Below, piece after piece: positions 15,579 through 23,190 of a stretch of 24,954 nucleotides of DNA. The stretch spans positions 1 to 24,954 of the forward strand of contig DBVV01000053.1 in assembly GCA_002308795.1 (NCBI GenBank), written 5' to 3'. Under the pieces are notes generated by a model. It was not told the origin of the DNA, did no database searches, and was given only the letters and a program-made list of their open reading frames with translations. The position numbers and the translations under genes are program-made. This DNA is from Mageeibacillus sp. UBA1255. GTDB taxonomy: Bacteria; Bacillota; Clostridia; UBA1212; UBA1255. The first letter of the stretch is position 1. Every line of letters starts with the position of its first letter.

Positions 15579-17172
15579 ACGGTCTTCTGGAATTTCGGCG
15601 CAGTCAATGGCGCGCGGTTTCGCGATATTGTCCGTCGCCAGCATCGCGGTAAAGGTATTGTCCCTTCTGTTCGTACCGATCCTCAGAAAACTGTTCGGCG
15701 GTTCGGCGGGGTACCAGGTATATACGAGCGCGAACCAGATATACGCGTTCGTGTACGTGATCGCGACTGCAGGCCTGCCCGTAGCCATTTCAAAGACCGT
15801 CACCGAATTCCTCTCCTTAGGCGACAGAAAATCAGCCGGAAGATCATTCAGACTCGCAAGAACGTTCCTCGCCGTCATCGGCGTAGTACTGACAATCCTT
15901 CTTATAATACTTGCCAAACCGATCGCACACGCATCGGGATACGATAACGCCTGGCTCGGAATAGCCGTGATAGCACCGAACATACTCGTATGCGCGTTAT
16001 TGTCCGCGTACAGAGGGTACCTGCAGGGACTTAAAAACATGACTCCCACCGCTGTATCGCAGGTAATAGAGCAGATCGTACACCTTTTTGTTGCCATCGC
16101 AGCTGTCCTGATCCTGAGGAACAAAGGTATTCTCTGGGCGGTCGCGGGAGCATCGTTCGGAACAGTGGCAGGATCGGTCACCGCACTGGCAATCGTGATA
16201 TACTATTATATGAAAGTTGGAACTCCGTCGATACCCGAAGGAACGCCCGAAAATGATAAAACTTATTCCACTAAATATTATCTAAGGCTGATCGCACGCT
16301 ACAGCATACCTATCACCTTAAGCGCCGCTATCCAGTACGGCGGGACGATAATCGACGTCTTTATTGTTAAATCGCGCCTGATCGCGTCCGGCCTTTCGGA
16401 AAATGCTGCGGCGTCATTGCACGGCGATCTGAGTTGTGCGCGCCAGCTTATAAACGTACCGACTGCGCTTGTCACCGCGCTTTGTGTGAGCGTTCTTCCC
16501 GTCATCGCCGGGCTTCATGCAGAAGGGAAGACGGATGAAGCGAGAAAGAAAGCATCCGAAAGCTTCAAACTATGCTTTATTGCCGCCGTGCCGTGCTCGG
16601 TAGCGCTGATGGTATTTGCCGATCAGATATACGGCGTGCTCGATTTCGACACTCCTCTGATTATGACAACGATGGCAATGAGCGTCGTTTTTATGGGTAT
16701 CGTCCATCTCCAGAGTTCTATAATGCAGAGCATAAATCTCCTTTACCAGTCAACGATCTTCGTCGGTATCGGTGTGGTGCTGAAGGCCGTCCTGAATTAC
16801 GTGCTGATCGGTATCCCGGGGCTCAACATTTACGGCGCGGTCATTTCGACGTATATTTCGTACATCGTGCCGATGGTCCTGAACGCGATCGTCCTCATCA
16901 GGCGGCGGTCAATGAAGATCGATCTTTTCGAGCCTCTGGTGAGGCCAACCGTTGCCAGCACCGTAATGCTGATACCGTCTTTTCCGCTTTATTTCCTAAT
17001 CCGGTTCATTCTTAAGTTTACGGGCGCATACGTGTCGAACTTGATCGCTTTCGTCATCGCCGCCGTCGTCGCCGTTGCCGTTTATTACGTCGTCATGAGG
17101 TTATCGGGCGGCCTTACGAAGGAAGATATCGAATCGATCTCGCCCAAGCTCGCGAGGAAGCTGAAGCTGTAG
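15571..17172 (+). CDS. SpoVB/MurJ-type polysaccharide flippase
   Basis: A 533-residue integral membrane protein of the MVF/MATE-like polysaccharide transporter superfamily (COG2244), with roughly 14 hydrophobic segments from about residue 15 to near the end. The start ATG 15571 follows GGAGGAG and overlaps the cinA stop by eight bases; an upstream in-frame ATG at 15517 lies deep in cinA. Family hallmarks are the N-terminal ARGFAILSVASIAVKVLSLL region, AYRGYLQGLKNMTPTAVSQV and the central ITLSAAIQYGGTIIDVFIV. Relatives move lipid-linked sugars across the membrane for peptidoglycan, teichoic acid or capsule, and SpoVB works in spore cortex synthesis. Which lipid-linked substrate this one carries cannot be told, because no glycosyltransferases or cortex genes are nearby. 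Confidence 0.9.
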   Translation: MAKRSSGISAQSMARGFAILSVASIAVKVLSLLFVPILRKLFGGSAGYQVYTSANQIYAFVYVIATAGLPVAISKTVTEFLSLGDRKSAGRSFRLARTFLAVIGVVLTILLIILAKPIAHASGYDNAWLGIAVIAPNILVCALLSAYRGYLQGLKNMTPTAVSQVIEQIVHLFVAIAAVLILRNKGILWAVAGASFGTVAGSVTALAIVIYYYMKVGTPSIPEGTPENDKTYSTKYYLRLIARYSIPITLSAAIQYGGTIIDVFIVKSRLIASGLSENAAASLHGDLSCARQLINVPTALVTALCVSVLPVIAGLHAEGKTDEARKKASESFKLCFIAAVPCSVALMVFADQIYGVLDFDTPLIMTTMAMSVVFMGIVHLQSSIMQSINLLYQSTIFVGIGVVLKAVLNYVLIGIPGLNIYGAVISTYISYIVPMVLNAIVLIRRRSMKIDLFEPLVRPTVASTVMLIPSFPLYFLIRFILKFTGAYVSNLIAFVIAAVVAVAVYYVVMRLSGGLTKEDIESISPKLARKLKL

Positions 17173-17208
17173 ATGTGAGACCGGATTTATAGTGCTTAAA
17201 TAAGCTTG

Positions 17209-17230
17209 TGGCAATTATTTAGTATTGCCA
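17209..17230. repeat. Inverted repeat upstream of the VOR operon promoter
   Basis: TGGCAAT (17209-17215) and ATTGCCA (17224-17230) form a perfect 7-bp inverted repeat with an eight-base centre, just upstream of the -35 at 17247. A second small palindrome, GCTTAAATAAGC, lies at 17194-17205. No T-run follows, so an operator is as likely as a weak terminator of the flippase transcript. Confidence 0.45.
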
Positions 17231-17246
17231 GTTGCCAGTTTCACTC

Positions 17247-17275
17247 TTGAATTTACCCGCGCCGGAGTTTATAAT
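17247..17275 (+). promoter_or_regulatory. Promoter of the 2-oxoacid:ferredoxin oxidoreductase operon
   Basis: TTGAAT (17247-17252), a 17-base spacer, and a perfect TATAAT (17270-17275). The predicted start near 17282 gives a leader of about 80 bases. In that leader CGTAAATCTTTACG (17331-17344) is a near-perfect palindrome that ends two bases before the Shine-Dalgarno GGAGGGG (17347-17353). Confidence 0.78.
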
Positions 17276-17363
17276 AAGCCCATCGGGCGCGCAGGGCGCA
17301 AAAATCTTTCAGAACGACCCCTGAACGCTACGTAAATCTTTACGACGGAGGGGACGCTTTATT

Positions 17364-17570
17364 ATGGCAAAAGTCACATTCAGAACAGAACGCTGCAAGG
17401 GATGCAGGCTCTGTCTGTCCGTCTGCCCTAAAAAAATCATTGCGATCGATGAAAACGTTTTGAACACCAAAGGATACCATCCCGCAGGTGTCACCGATCA
17501 GGAAAAATGCATCGGCTGCGCGTTCTGCGCGACCATGTGTCCTGATTGCGTTATTACGGTAGAACGGTAG
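17364..17570 (+). CDS. Ferredoxin-type delta subunit of 2-oxoacid:ferredoxin oxidoreductase
   Basis: A 68-residue protein with two [4Fe-4S] cluster motifs: CKGCRLCLSVCP (C11, C14, C17, C21) and CIGCAFCATMCP (C49, C52, C55, C59). It matches the small electron-transfer subunit (VorD/KorD) that passes electrons from the thiamine pyrophosphate centre to ferredoxin. It is the first gene after a clear promoter, with GGAGGGG ten bases before its ATG, and is followed 15 bases later by the alpha subunit gene. A free ferredoxin is the alternative, but its position in the operon argues for a subunit. Confidence 0.92.
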   Translation: MAKVTFRTERCKGCRLCLSVCPKKIIAIDENVLNTKGYHPAGVTDQEKCIGCAFCATMCPDCVITVER

Positions 17571-17585
17571 AAAGGCAGGCTCAAG

Positions 17586-18668
17586 ATGGGTGAAAAAATA
17601 CTGATGAAAGGTAATGAGGTCATAGCCGAAGCCGCGCTAAGGGCAGGCTGCCGTCATTATTTCGGATATCCGATCACGCCTCAGACAGAGGTAGCTCACT
17701 ATATGGCGAGAAAGATGGAGGAGATCGGAGGAACGTTCGTCCAGGCGGAAAGCGAAGTTGCCGCCATCAATATGGTCTACGGAGCAGCGAGCGCCGGAGT
17801 CAGGGCGATGACGTCGTCATCCAGCCCCGGAATAAGCCTTAAACAGGAAGGCATATCGTACGCGGCCGGAGCAGAACTCCCGATCGTCGTAATAGATATT
17901 GTCCGCGCGGGACCCGGACTCGGAGGCATCCTTCCGGCACAGTGCGACTACTTCCAGATGGTAAAAGGCGGCGGTCACGGCGACTACCATAATATTGTCC
18001 TCGCACCTCAGGGCGTGCAGGAAATGTACGAACTCGTTGTAGACGCGTTCAACCTCGCCGATAAATACCGCAATCCGGTCGTCGTCATGGGCGACGGATA
18101 CATGGGCCAGATGATGGAAGCGGTCGAATTCCGCGACGTCGAAAAGATCGAGCGCCCCGAAAAACCGTGGGCTGCATGCGGCAGCGAAATGAAGCGCGAA
18201 CACAACACCATCACTTCGATATATATCGATCCGGACGTGCTCGAAGCACACGTGAATCATATGTATGAAAAATACAAGGTGATCGAAGCTACCGAGGCGA
18301 GAGTGGACGTACAGAACTGCGACGGCGCTGACGTCATCGTGGCAGCATACGGCACTTGCGCGAGAGTCACTAAAAACGTTATAAAAGACGCCGCAAAGCT
18401 CGGAATTAAAGTCGGACTGATCAGACCGATCACGCTCTGGCCTTTCCCGAAGCAGGCGTTCGAGAAATACGCTACGACGCCGAAGGGATTCTTAACGGTC
18501 GAGATGAGCATGGGCCAGATGATCGAAGACGTGCGCCTCGCGCTGAACGGAAAGAACACCGTGGAATTCTACGGCAGGACGGGCGGAAATGTACCGGCAC
18601 AGAAAGCCATACTTGAAAAGGTAATTAAAATTGCCCGCGGCGAAAACAACGGGGGAGGCGAAAACTGA
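17586..18668 (+). CDS. vorB: 2-oxoacid:ferredoxin oxidoreductase alpha subunit, VorB-like
   Basis: A 360-residue subunit that, with the beta subunit, oxidatively decarboxylates a 2-oxoacid to acyl-CoA. Family segments are KGNEVIAEAALRAGCRHYFG, YPITPQTEVAHYM, FVQAESEVAAINMVYGAASA, MTSSSSPGISLKQEG and GPGLGGILPAQCDYFQM. These match proteins annotated as VorB (branched-chain, 3-methyl-2-oxobutanoate) more closely than pyruvate oxidoreductases as I know them, yet VorB and 2-oxoglutarate (KorA) forms are not safely separated by eye. Its stop overlaps the beta-subunit start by one base (TGATG), so the two are likely made in equal amounts. Confidence 0.9.
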   Translation: MGEKILMKGNEVIAEAALRAGCRHYFGYPITPQTEVAHYMARKMEEIGGTFVQAESEVAAINMVYGAASAGVRAMTSSSSPGISLKQEGISYAAGAELPIVVIDIVRAGPGLGGILPAQCDYFQMVKGGGHGDYHNIVLAPQGVQEMYELVVDAFNLADKYRNPVVVMGDGYMGQMMEAVEFRDVEKIERPEKPWAACGSEMKREHNTITSIYIDPDVLEAHVNHMYEKYKVIEATEARVDVQNCDGADVIVAAYGTCARVTKNVIKDAAKLGIKVGLIRPITLWPFPKQAFEKYATTPKGFLTVEMSMGQMIEDVRLALNGKNTVEFYGRTGGNVPAQKAILEKVIKIARGENNGGGEN

Positions 18669-19432
18669 TGAGCATCGTATTTCAGAGACCTCACGCATTA
18701 ATAGATAAACCGCTTCATTATTGTCCCGGCTGCACGCACGGAATAATCCACAGACTCGTGGCGGAAGTGCTCGACGAGCTCGGCATCGAAGGAACCACCG
18801 TAGGCGTGGCGTCCGTAGGATGTACTTATAACAGCTACGAATATTTCAACTGCGACATGGTCCAGGCCGCGCACGGAAGGGCTCCGGCTGTTGCCACCGG
18901 TATACGCAGATCGCTTCCGGACCGCACCGTATTCACGTATCAGGGCGACGGAGACCTTGCCGCTATCGGTACCGCCGAGATCGTACATGCCGCGACAAGA
19001 GGCGAGAAGATCACGACGATATTCGTTAACAACGCTATATATGGCATGACTTCAGGCCAGATGGCTCCCACGACCCTTATAGGTCAGGTAACGACAACGA
19101 CTCCGTTCGGCCGCAAACCGGAGCTCCACGGCTATCCCGTACGCGTATGCGAGATGCTCTCGACGCTCGAAGGTGCCGTTTACGTTGAGCGCGTGGCGGT
19201 GAACAACGTTCAGAATATCCGCAAAGCTAAGGCCGCGATCAAGCGCGCGTTCCAGGTACAGCAGGCCGGACTCGGCTTCTCGATCGTGGAAGTGCTTTCG
19301 ATCTGCCCGACGAACTGGGGACTCAGCCCCGAAAAAGCGCTCGAGTGGCTCGGCGAAAATATGATCGAGCATTACCCGCTCGGGAACTACAAGAACGTCG
19401 AGCTGCCTTCGGATAAGCCCGCGGTGAAATAA
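18668..19432 (+). CDS. vorA: 2-oxoacid:ferredoxin oxidoreductase beta subunit, thiamine pyrophosphate-binding
   Basis: A 254-residue subunit that binds thiamine pyrophosphate. The motif GDGDLAAIGTAEIVHAATRG followed by NNAIYGMTSGQ is the cofactor- and magnesium-binding signature, and YCPGCTHGIIHR at the N-terminus is the typical beta-subunit start. ATTLIG-like segments of this family are matched by APTTLIGQVTTTTPFGR. The Shine-Dalgarno GGGGGAGG lies in the end of the alpha gene. Length is normal for the short, separate beta subunits of VOR and KOR enzymes; the single-chain pyruvate enzyme is much longer. Confidence 0.93.
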   Translation: MSIVFQRPHALIDKPLHYCPGCTHGIIHRLVAEVLDELGIEGTTVGVASVGCTYNSYEYFNCDMVQAAHGRAPAVATGIRRSLPDRTVFTYQGDGDLAAIGTAEIVHAATRGEKITTIFVNNAIYGMTSGQMAPTTLIGQVTTTTPFGRKPELHGYPVRVCEMLSTLEGAVYVERVAVNNVQNIRKAKAAIKRAFQVQQAGLGFSIVEVLSICPTNWGLSPEKALEWLGENMIEHYPLGNYKNVELPSDKPAVK

Positions 19433-19450
19433 CAAGGAGGTGCCTTTAAT

Positions 19451-19981
19451 ATGGACAATCAGATCATTTTTGCCGGATTCGGCGGTCAGGGCATCCTCTC
19501 GATGGGCCGTTTCATCGCTCATGCGGGACTTCACGAGGGCAAGCACGTTTCGTGGCTTCCGTCGTACGGACCCGAGATGCGCGGAGGTACGGCTAACTGC
19601 AACGTGATCGTTTCCGACGAAGAAGTCGGATCCCCGATCATAAGCGAAGCCACGGCGCTCGTCGTAATGAATCAGCCGTCACTCGAAAAATTCGAAGCAA
19701 ACGTTGCCCCCGGCGGCGTGATAGTGCTCGACAGCGACCTTGTCCCCGTAAGACCCGCACGTACTGACGTGCGCGTATTTGCTATCCCGGCCACTAAAAT
19801 GGCGTACGAGATGGGCAACGCCACGTTCGCCGGAGTAATCCTGCTCGGTAAACTCATCAAGGAGACCGGCGTCGTAAAATTTGAAAGCTTCGAAGCCGCG
19901 CTGCGCGGTATTCTCAAGCCCAAAAAACACTACCTGATCCCCGAAGAAATGAAAGCACTGAAAGCAGGAGCTGAATACTGA
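19451..19981 (+). CDS. vorC: 2-oxoacid:ferredoxin oxidoreductase gamma subunit
   Basis: A 176-residue gamma subunit. The N-terminus QIIFAGFGGQGILSMGRFIA and the segment WLPSYGPEMRGGTANCNVIV are diagnostic for this family, which helps bind coenzyme A. An excellent ribosome binding site, AAGGAGG (19434-19440), precedes the ATG by ten bases. It completes the order delta-alpha-beta-gamma, so the operon encodes a full enzyme. The following gene begins 64 bases later and encodes an unrelated membrane protein, so the enzyme operon probably ends here although no terminator is visible. Confidence 0.93.
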   Translation: MDNQIIFAGFGGQGILSMGRFIAHAGLHEGKHVSWLPSYGPEMRGGTANCNVIVSDEEVGSPIISEATALVVMNQPSLEKFEANVAPGGVIVLDSDLVPVRPARTDVRVFAIPATKMAYEMGNATFAGVILLGKLIKETGVVKFESFEAALRGILKPKKHYLIPEEMKALKAGAEY

Positions 19982-20045
19982 TACATGGATCACCGATACC
20001 GCGAAAGCAAAAACGAACCCGATCAGCGACCGGAGGCAGAGACTT

Positions 20046-20945
20046 ATGAGATCGCACGAAAAAAGAAAAAATAAGGCAGAGTCACTAAATAAACATATAT
20101 CAACCCGGGCGGTCTCTTTTGCGCTCGCCGTGCTGATGATCACGCTCGCCATAGCGCAGTTTATTGCCGCACCTGCTTTCGCCGAGCCGGAGAAGGTTAA
20201 AGACGCGAAATACTTTTTGCTGAACGATCCCGGCTACCTCGATTTCTTTTCCGGTAATCAGATAAGGAGCCTTGAATTCGGAACTGAAGGCGACGTCGGA
20301 TTTGCACGTATACACCTGGTACCGATGGGCGTTGACCCGTTCATTTTTATGCCTATCAGTCTTATTACCGACGGGATATCGTGCGACGAATACCGGTACG
20401 TTGCCATAAGCGTCAGATCGCCTTATCCGAGCAGGTGCAATCTTTATTTCGGCACGAGCATAGAAGGCGGCCTCGATGAGGCTAAAAATATACCTTCCCT
20501 GAACTCTATTACGGATAGCGACGATTGGGATACGGTAGTATTCTACTGCGGCGGCAACGCGAAATGGACGGGAATATTGGGAACTGCCAGGTTCGACCCG
20601 TACGGCGGCGTTCCGGAGGGAATGGACTATATCGACATACGCTGGATGGCATTCGTTAAAGAAGAAAAAGATCTGGAAGATCTCGACGTTTCCCTCGATG
20701 ATCTGTCCGGCGCCGGTCAATACACGAGGATGCCTGTGTATTCTACCCCGGACAGGACGAAGCCTCCGGAGAATTCATTCAAACCTGATGTAACCAGCCA
20801 GATCGTTCCGGTCAATACCGAATCAAAGAGCGGTATCTCTCCGGTCGTTCTGATCATAGTTTCCTCGATACTGACGCTTTGCATAATCGCCTCTGCCGTC
20901 GGGATCATAGTCATCAAACGCAAGGATAAAAACGGGAAAACCTGA
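20046..20945 (+). CDS. Membrane-anchored extracellular protein, unknown function
   Basis: A 299-residue protein of type I topology. A long signal peptide ends at AFA-EP (cleavage after about residue 46), and one C-terminal membrane segment lies at about 265-290, followed by the basic tail KRKDKNGKT. The outside part (about 50-220) looks like one beta-sandwich domain: FLLNDPGYLDFFSG, then DWDTVVFYCGGNAKWTGILG, ARFDP and a closing DYIDIRWMAF. The order 'W-x-G-x(n)-RFDP ... IDxIRW' recalls carbohydrate-binding-like domains in secreted proteins of gut bacteria. A Pro-rich stalk (residues 225-260) separates it from the membrane. The start ATG follows CCGGAGG. It precedes aroK by 21 bases and may head that operon. 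I do not recognise the family. Confidence 0.85.
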   Translation: MRSHEKRKNKAESLNKHISTRAVSFALAVLMITLAIAQFIAAPAFAEPEKVKDAKYFLLNDPGYLDFFSGNQIRSLEFGTEGDVGFARIHLVPMGVDPFIFMPISLITDGISCDEYRYVAISVRSPYPSRCNLYFGTSIEGGLDEAKNIPSLNSITDSDDWDTVVFYCGGNAKWTGILGTARFDPYGGVPEGMDYIDIRWMAFVKEEKDLEDLDVSLDDLSGAGQYTRMPVYSTPDRTKPPENSFKPDVTSQIVPVNTESKSGISPVVLIIVSSILTLCIIASAVGIIVIKRKDKNGKT

Positions 20946-20966
20946 CGCGGATGCCGGAGGTTTGAT

Positions 20967-21575
20967 GTGGAAGATAACAGAAAAAGAAAGTATAAAAGGA
21001 TCGTTCTCATAGGCATGCCGTGCGCGGGAAAATCGTCGATCGGACGCGTTTTATCGCAGCACTACAGGCTCGCTTTTTACGACCTGGATGACGAGATCGA
21101 AAAATACGCGGGGATGTCCATCGAGAATATTTTTAAGACTTCCGGCGAAGCAGAATTTAGGAAGATCGAAACGCACGTCACCGAGATGATGGCGAACACC
21201 GAAGATGCGGTGATCGCTACCGGGGGAGGTATCGTGACCAAACCTGAAAATATGGCGCTGCTGAAACGGGAGGGCAGCCTCGTCGTATATATCCACCGCG
21301 ATTTTTACAAACTTGCCACGACGCCGAGAAAGGTCAGGGATAAGCGGCCGGTCCTGAGAGAGGCTAATTTCCAGGAGCTATTTGATCTGTATAAAAAAAG
21401 GCTACCTTTGTATAAGAAGTACGCGGATGTGGAAGTCAGGAACGACAACGGCCGGGAGGATTCCGCTGCCAGGATCGTGAAGGTCCTTGACGGCATATTG
21501 TATGAAACAACGGATGAGACCGCCTTAGCGGATACCGCAAACGCCCCGTCCGGCGTGCGCTCTTTGGTGGAATGA
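20967..21575 (+). CDS. aroK: Shikimate kinase
   Basis: A 202-residue enzyme that phosphorylates shikimate with ATP in aromatic amino acid synthesis. The start is a GTG at 20967 after CCGGAGG. The P-loop GMPCAGKS is at residues 16-23, DLDDEIE holds the magnesium-binding aspartates, FRKIE and TGGGIV bind shikimate, and RDKRPVL is the lid arginine segment. A tail of about 25 residues beyond the kinase fold (ETTDETALADTANAPSGV) is unusual and looks disordered. No other shikimate-pathway gene is next to it. The gene overlaps the YqeG gene by four bases (ATGA). Confidence 0.95.
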   Translation: MEDNRKRKYKRIVLIGMPCAGKSSIGRVLSQHYRLAFYDLDDEIEKYAGMSIENIFKTSGEAEFRKIETHVTEMMANTEDAVIATGGGIVTKPENMALLKREGSLVVYIHRDFYKLATTPRKVRDKRPVLREANFQELFDLYKKRLPLYKKYADVEVRNDNGREDSAARIVKVLDGILYETTDETALADTANAPSGVRSLVE

Positions 21576-22072
21576 TGTTCAGGAAGATGCGCCCGGATCT
21601 GAAATACGACGACATCTACGCGATCGACCTGGACGCTCTTCGCGATTCCGGCGTTACCGGACTTTTTTTCGATATCGACAATACGCTGGAACCGTACAGT
21701 ACTCCCGAGCCCGGTGAGAAGCTCTCCGGATGGATATCAGCCCTTTTAAAAGGCGGTTTTCGCGTCGGAGTGCTGTCAAATGCCAGGCGGGAAAGAATAG
21801 AAAAGTTTATATCCGGTTTTCCCTTAAGCATACGTGACGAAGTGCTCTACGTCTGCGATGCGGGAAAGCCGTTAAAAAAAGGATTCAAAAAGCTGTGCGC
21901 CGCCGCCGGACTTACACCGGGTCAATCCGCGATGGTGGGAGATCAGCTTTTTACAGATATTTTAGGCGGGAACCGTTCCGGCCTGACAACTGTTTTAGTT
22001 AAACCCATAGACCCGACGATAGAACCTCCGTTCGTAAGGTTCAAAAGACTTTTTGAGAGGCCATTTTTATGA
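21572..22072 (+). CDS. yqeG: YqeG-family HAD phosphatase
   Basis: A 166-residue HAD-superfamily (IIIA type) hydrolase. The nucleophile motif FFDIDNTLEPY gives D34 and D36, VLSNARRERI is motif II, and GDQLFTDILGGNRSGLTTVLV holds the metal-binding aspartates of motif IV. The conserved YqeG N-terminus (MRPDLKYDDIYAIDLDALRDSG, abridged) is present. The start ATG overlaps the aroK stop, and the gene's own stop overlaps the next start, so aroK-yqeG-M24 peptidase are tightly linked. Relatives are phosphatidylglycerophosphatase-like or of unknown substrate; the reaction here is not shown by the sequence. Confidence 0.92.
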   Translation: MMFRKMRPDLKYDDIYAIDLDALRDSGVTGLFFDIDNTLEPYSTPEPGEKLSGWISALLKGGFRVGVLSNARRERIEKFISGFPLSIRDEVLYVCDAGKPLKKGFKKLCAAAGLTPGQSAMVGDQLFTDILGGNRSGLTTVLVKPIDPTIEPPFVRFKRLFERPFL

Positions 22073-23166
22073 AAGAAACGATTTATGAGACGACCAAAAG
22101 AAGAACCGATTCACTGCGCAAATTATTTGACGAAAAGAAAATAGACGCCGCGTTTATCAGTTCCGGTCCCGGAGTCCGATATCTTTCGGGGTTCGCCGGA
22201 ACACCCAAAGATGCGTCACTTTTTATAACGCCTGAACGCGCATACATCATAACCGATTCACGCTATACGATCCAGGCAGGCGAACAATGCCCGTATTACG
22301 AGCTTGTAAGCGGAAGATCTTCTGATTTTAACAAGGTAAGATCATGCGCCCCGGCGGAAAGATCCGTCATCGGTTTTGAGAATCTTGAGATCTCATATAT
22401 CGATTTCATGCGCATGAAAGAAGCGTTCGGAACGTACGATTTCGTCGGACTTGACCACGCCATAGCAGATCTTCGGAATATAAAAGACGATCTCGAACTT
22501 GAATACATCAAAAAAGCGTGCGAGATAGCGTGCGGCGCGATCGGAGATACCGTACCGTATATAAAAGACGGCGTGCTCGAGCTTGACCTCGCGACCGAAC
22601 TCGAATACCGTATGAAAAAACGCGGCGCATCCGGACCGTCGTTCGATACGATCGTTGCCTCCGGAGTAAGAGGAGCGCTGCCTCACGGCCTTGCCTCCGC
22701 CAAACCCGTGAGAAACGGAGAACTTATCACGTTCGACTTCGGAAGCCTCTACAACGGATACTGCTCCGATATGACGAGAACTTTTGCGTTAGGTGAGCCT
22801 GATCCCGAAATGGTCAGGATCTATAACGTAGTTCTTGAAGCTCAGCTTGCCGGTATCGACGCGTATAAAGCAGGAATGAAAGGCTCTGAACTCGACAAGG
22901 TGTCAAGAGATATCATTGCCGCAGCAGGGTACGGCAATTATTTCGGTCACGGGCTCGGTCACGGCGTCGGTCTTGAGATACATGAAGGCGTGGGCGTAAG
23001 TCCCGGCAGCGCCTCCGTGCTTGCGGAACGAACAGTTTTCAGCATCGAACCCGGCATATACATCGAGAATAAAGGCGGCGTAAGGATCGAAGACCTTGTA
23101 ACGTGTGTAAACGGCGTTAAGACAGTGCTTACGGCATCCAGCCCCAAGGCGCTGATGATACTGTAA
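22069..23166 (+). CDS. Xaa-Pro peptidase, M24 family
   Basis: A 365-residue cytoplasmic metallopeptidase that removes residues next to proline. The N-terminal creatinase-like domain (residues 1-125) includes RRTDSLRKLFDEKKIDAAFI and GPGVRYLSGFAGTP. The C-terminal 'pita-bread' domain carries all five metal ligands: TFDFG and SDMTRTF aspartates, the histidine of GHGLGHGVGLEIHEG, and the glutamates of SIEPGIY and RIEDLV. PHG gives the substrate-binding histidine. It resembles YqhT of Bacillus, which often precedes the elongation factor P gene; here a lipoprotein gene follows instead. Aminopeptidase P and prolidase cannot be separated with certainty. Its start overlaps the yqeG stop (ATGA). Confidence 0.94.
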   Translation: MKETIYETTKRRTDSLRKLFDEKKIDAAFISSGPGVRYLSGFAGTPKDASLFITPERAYIITDSRYTIQAGEQCPYYELVSGRSSDFNKVRSCAPAERSVIGFENLEISYIDFMRMKEAFGTYDFVGLDHAIADLRNIKDDLELEYIKKACEIACGAIGDTVPYIKDGVLELDLATELEYRMKKRGASGPSFDTIVASGVRGALPHGLASAKPVRNGELITFDFGSLYNGYCSDMTRTFALGEPDPEMVRIYNVVLEAQLAGIDAYKAGMKGSELDKVSRDIIAAAGYGNYFGHGLGHGVGLEIHEGVGVSPGSASVLAERTVFSIEPGIYIENKGGVRIEDLVTCVNGVKTVLTASSPKALMIL

Positions 23167-23190
23167 GTAATACACAGAGGCGGTGAACGA

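Noticed and set aside
15414..16181. Minus-strand open frame of 255 codons across the cinA-flippase junction
   Set aside because: It runs antisense to two well-supported genes and has no recognisable domain or start signal.
17209..17230. Inverted repeat after the flippase gene as an intrinsic terminator
   Set aside because: The stem is AT-rich and no T-run follows, so I list it only as a repeat or possible operator.
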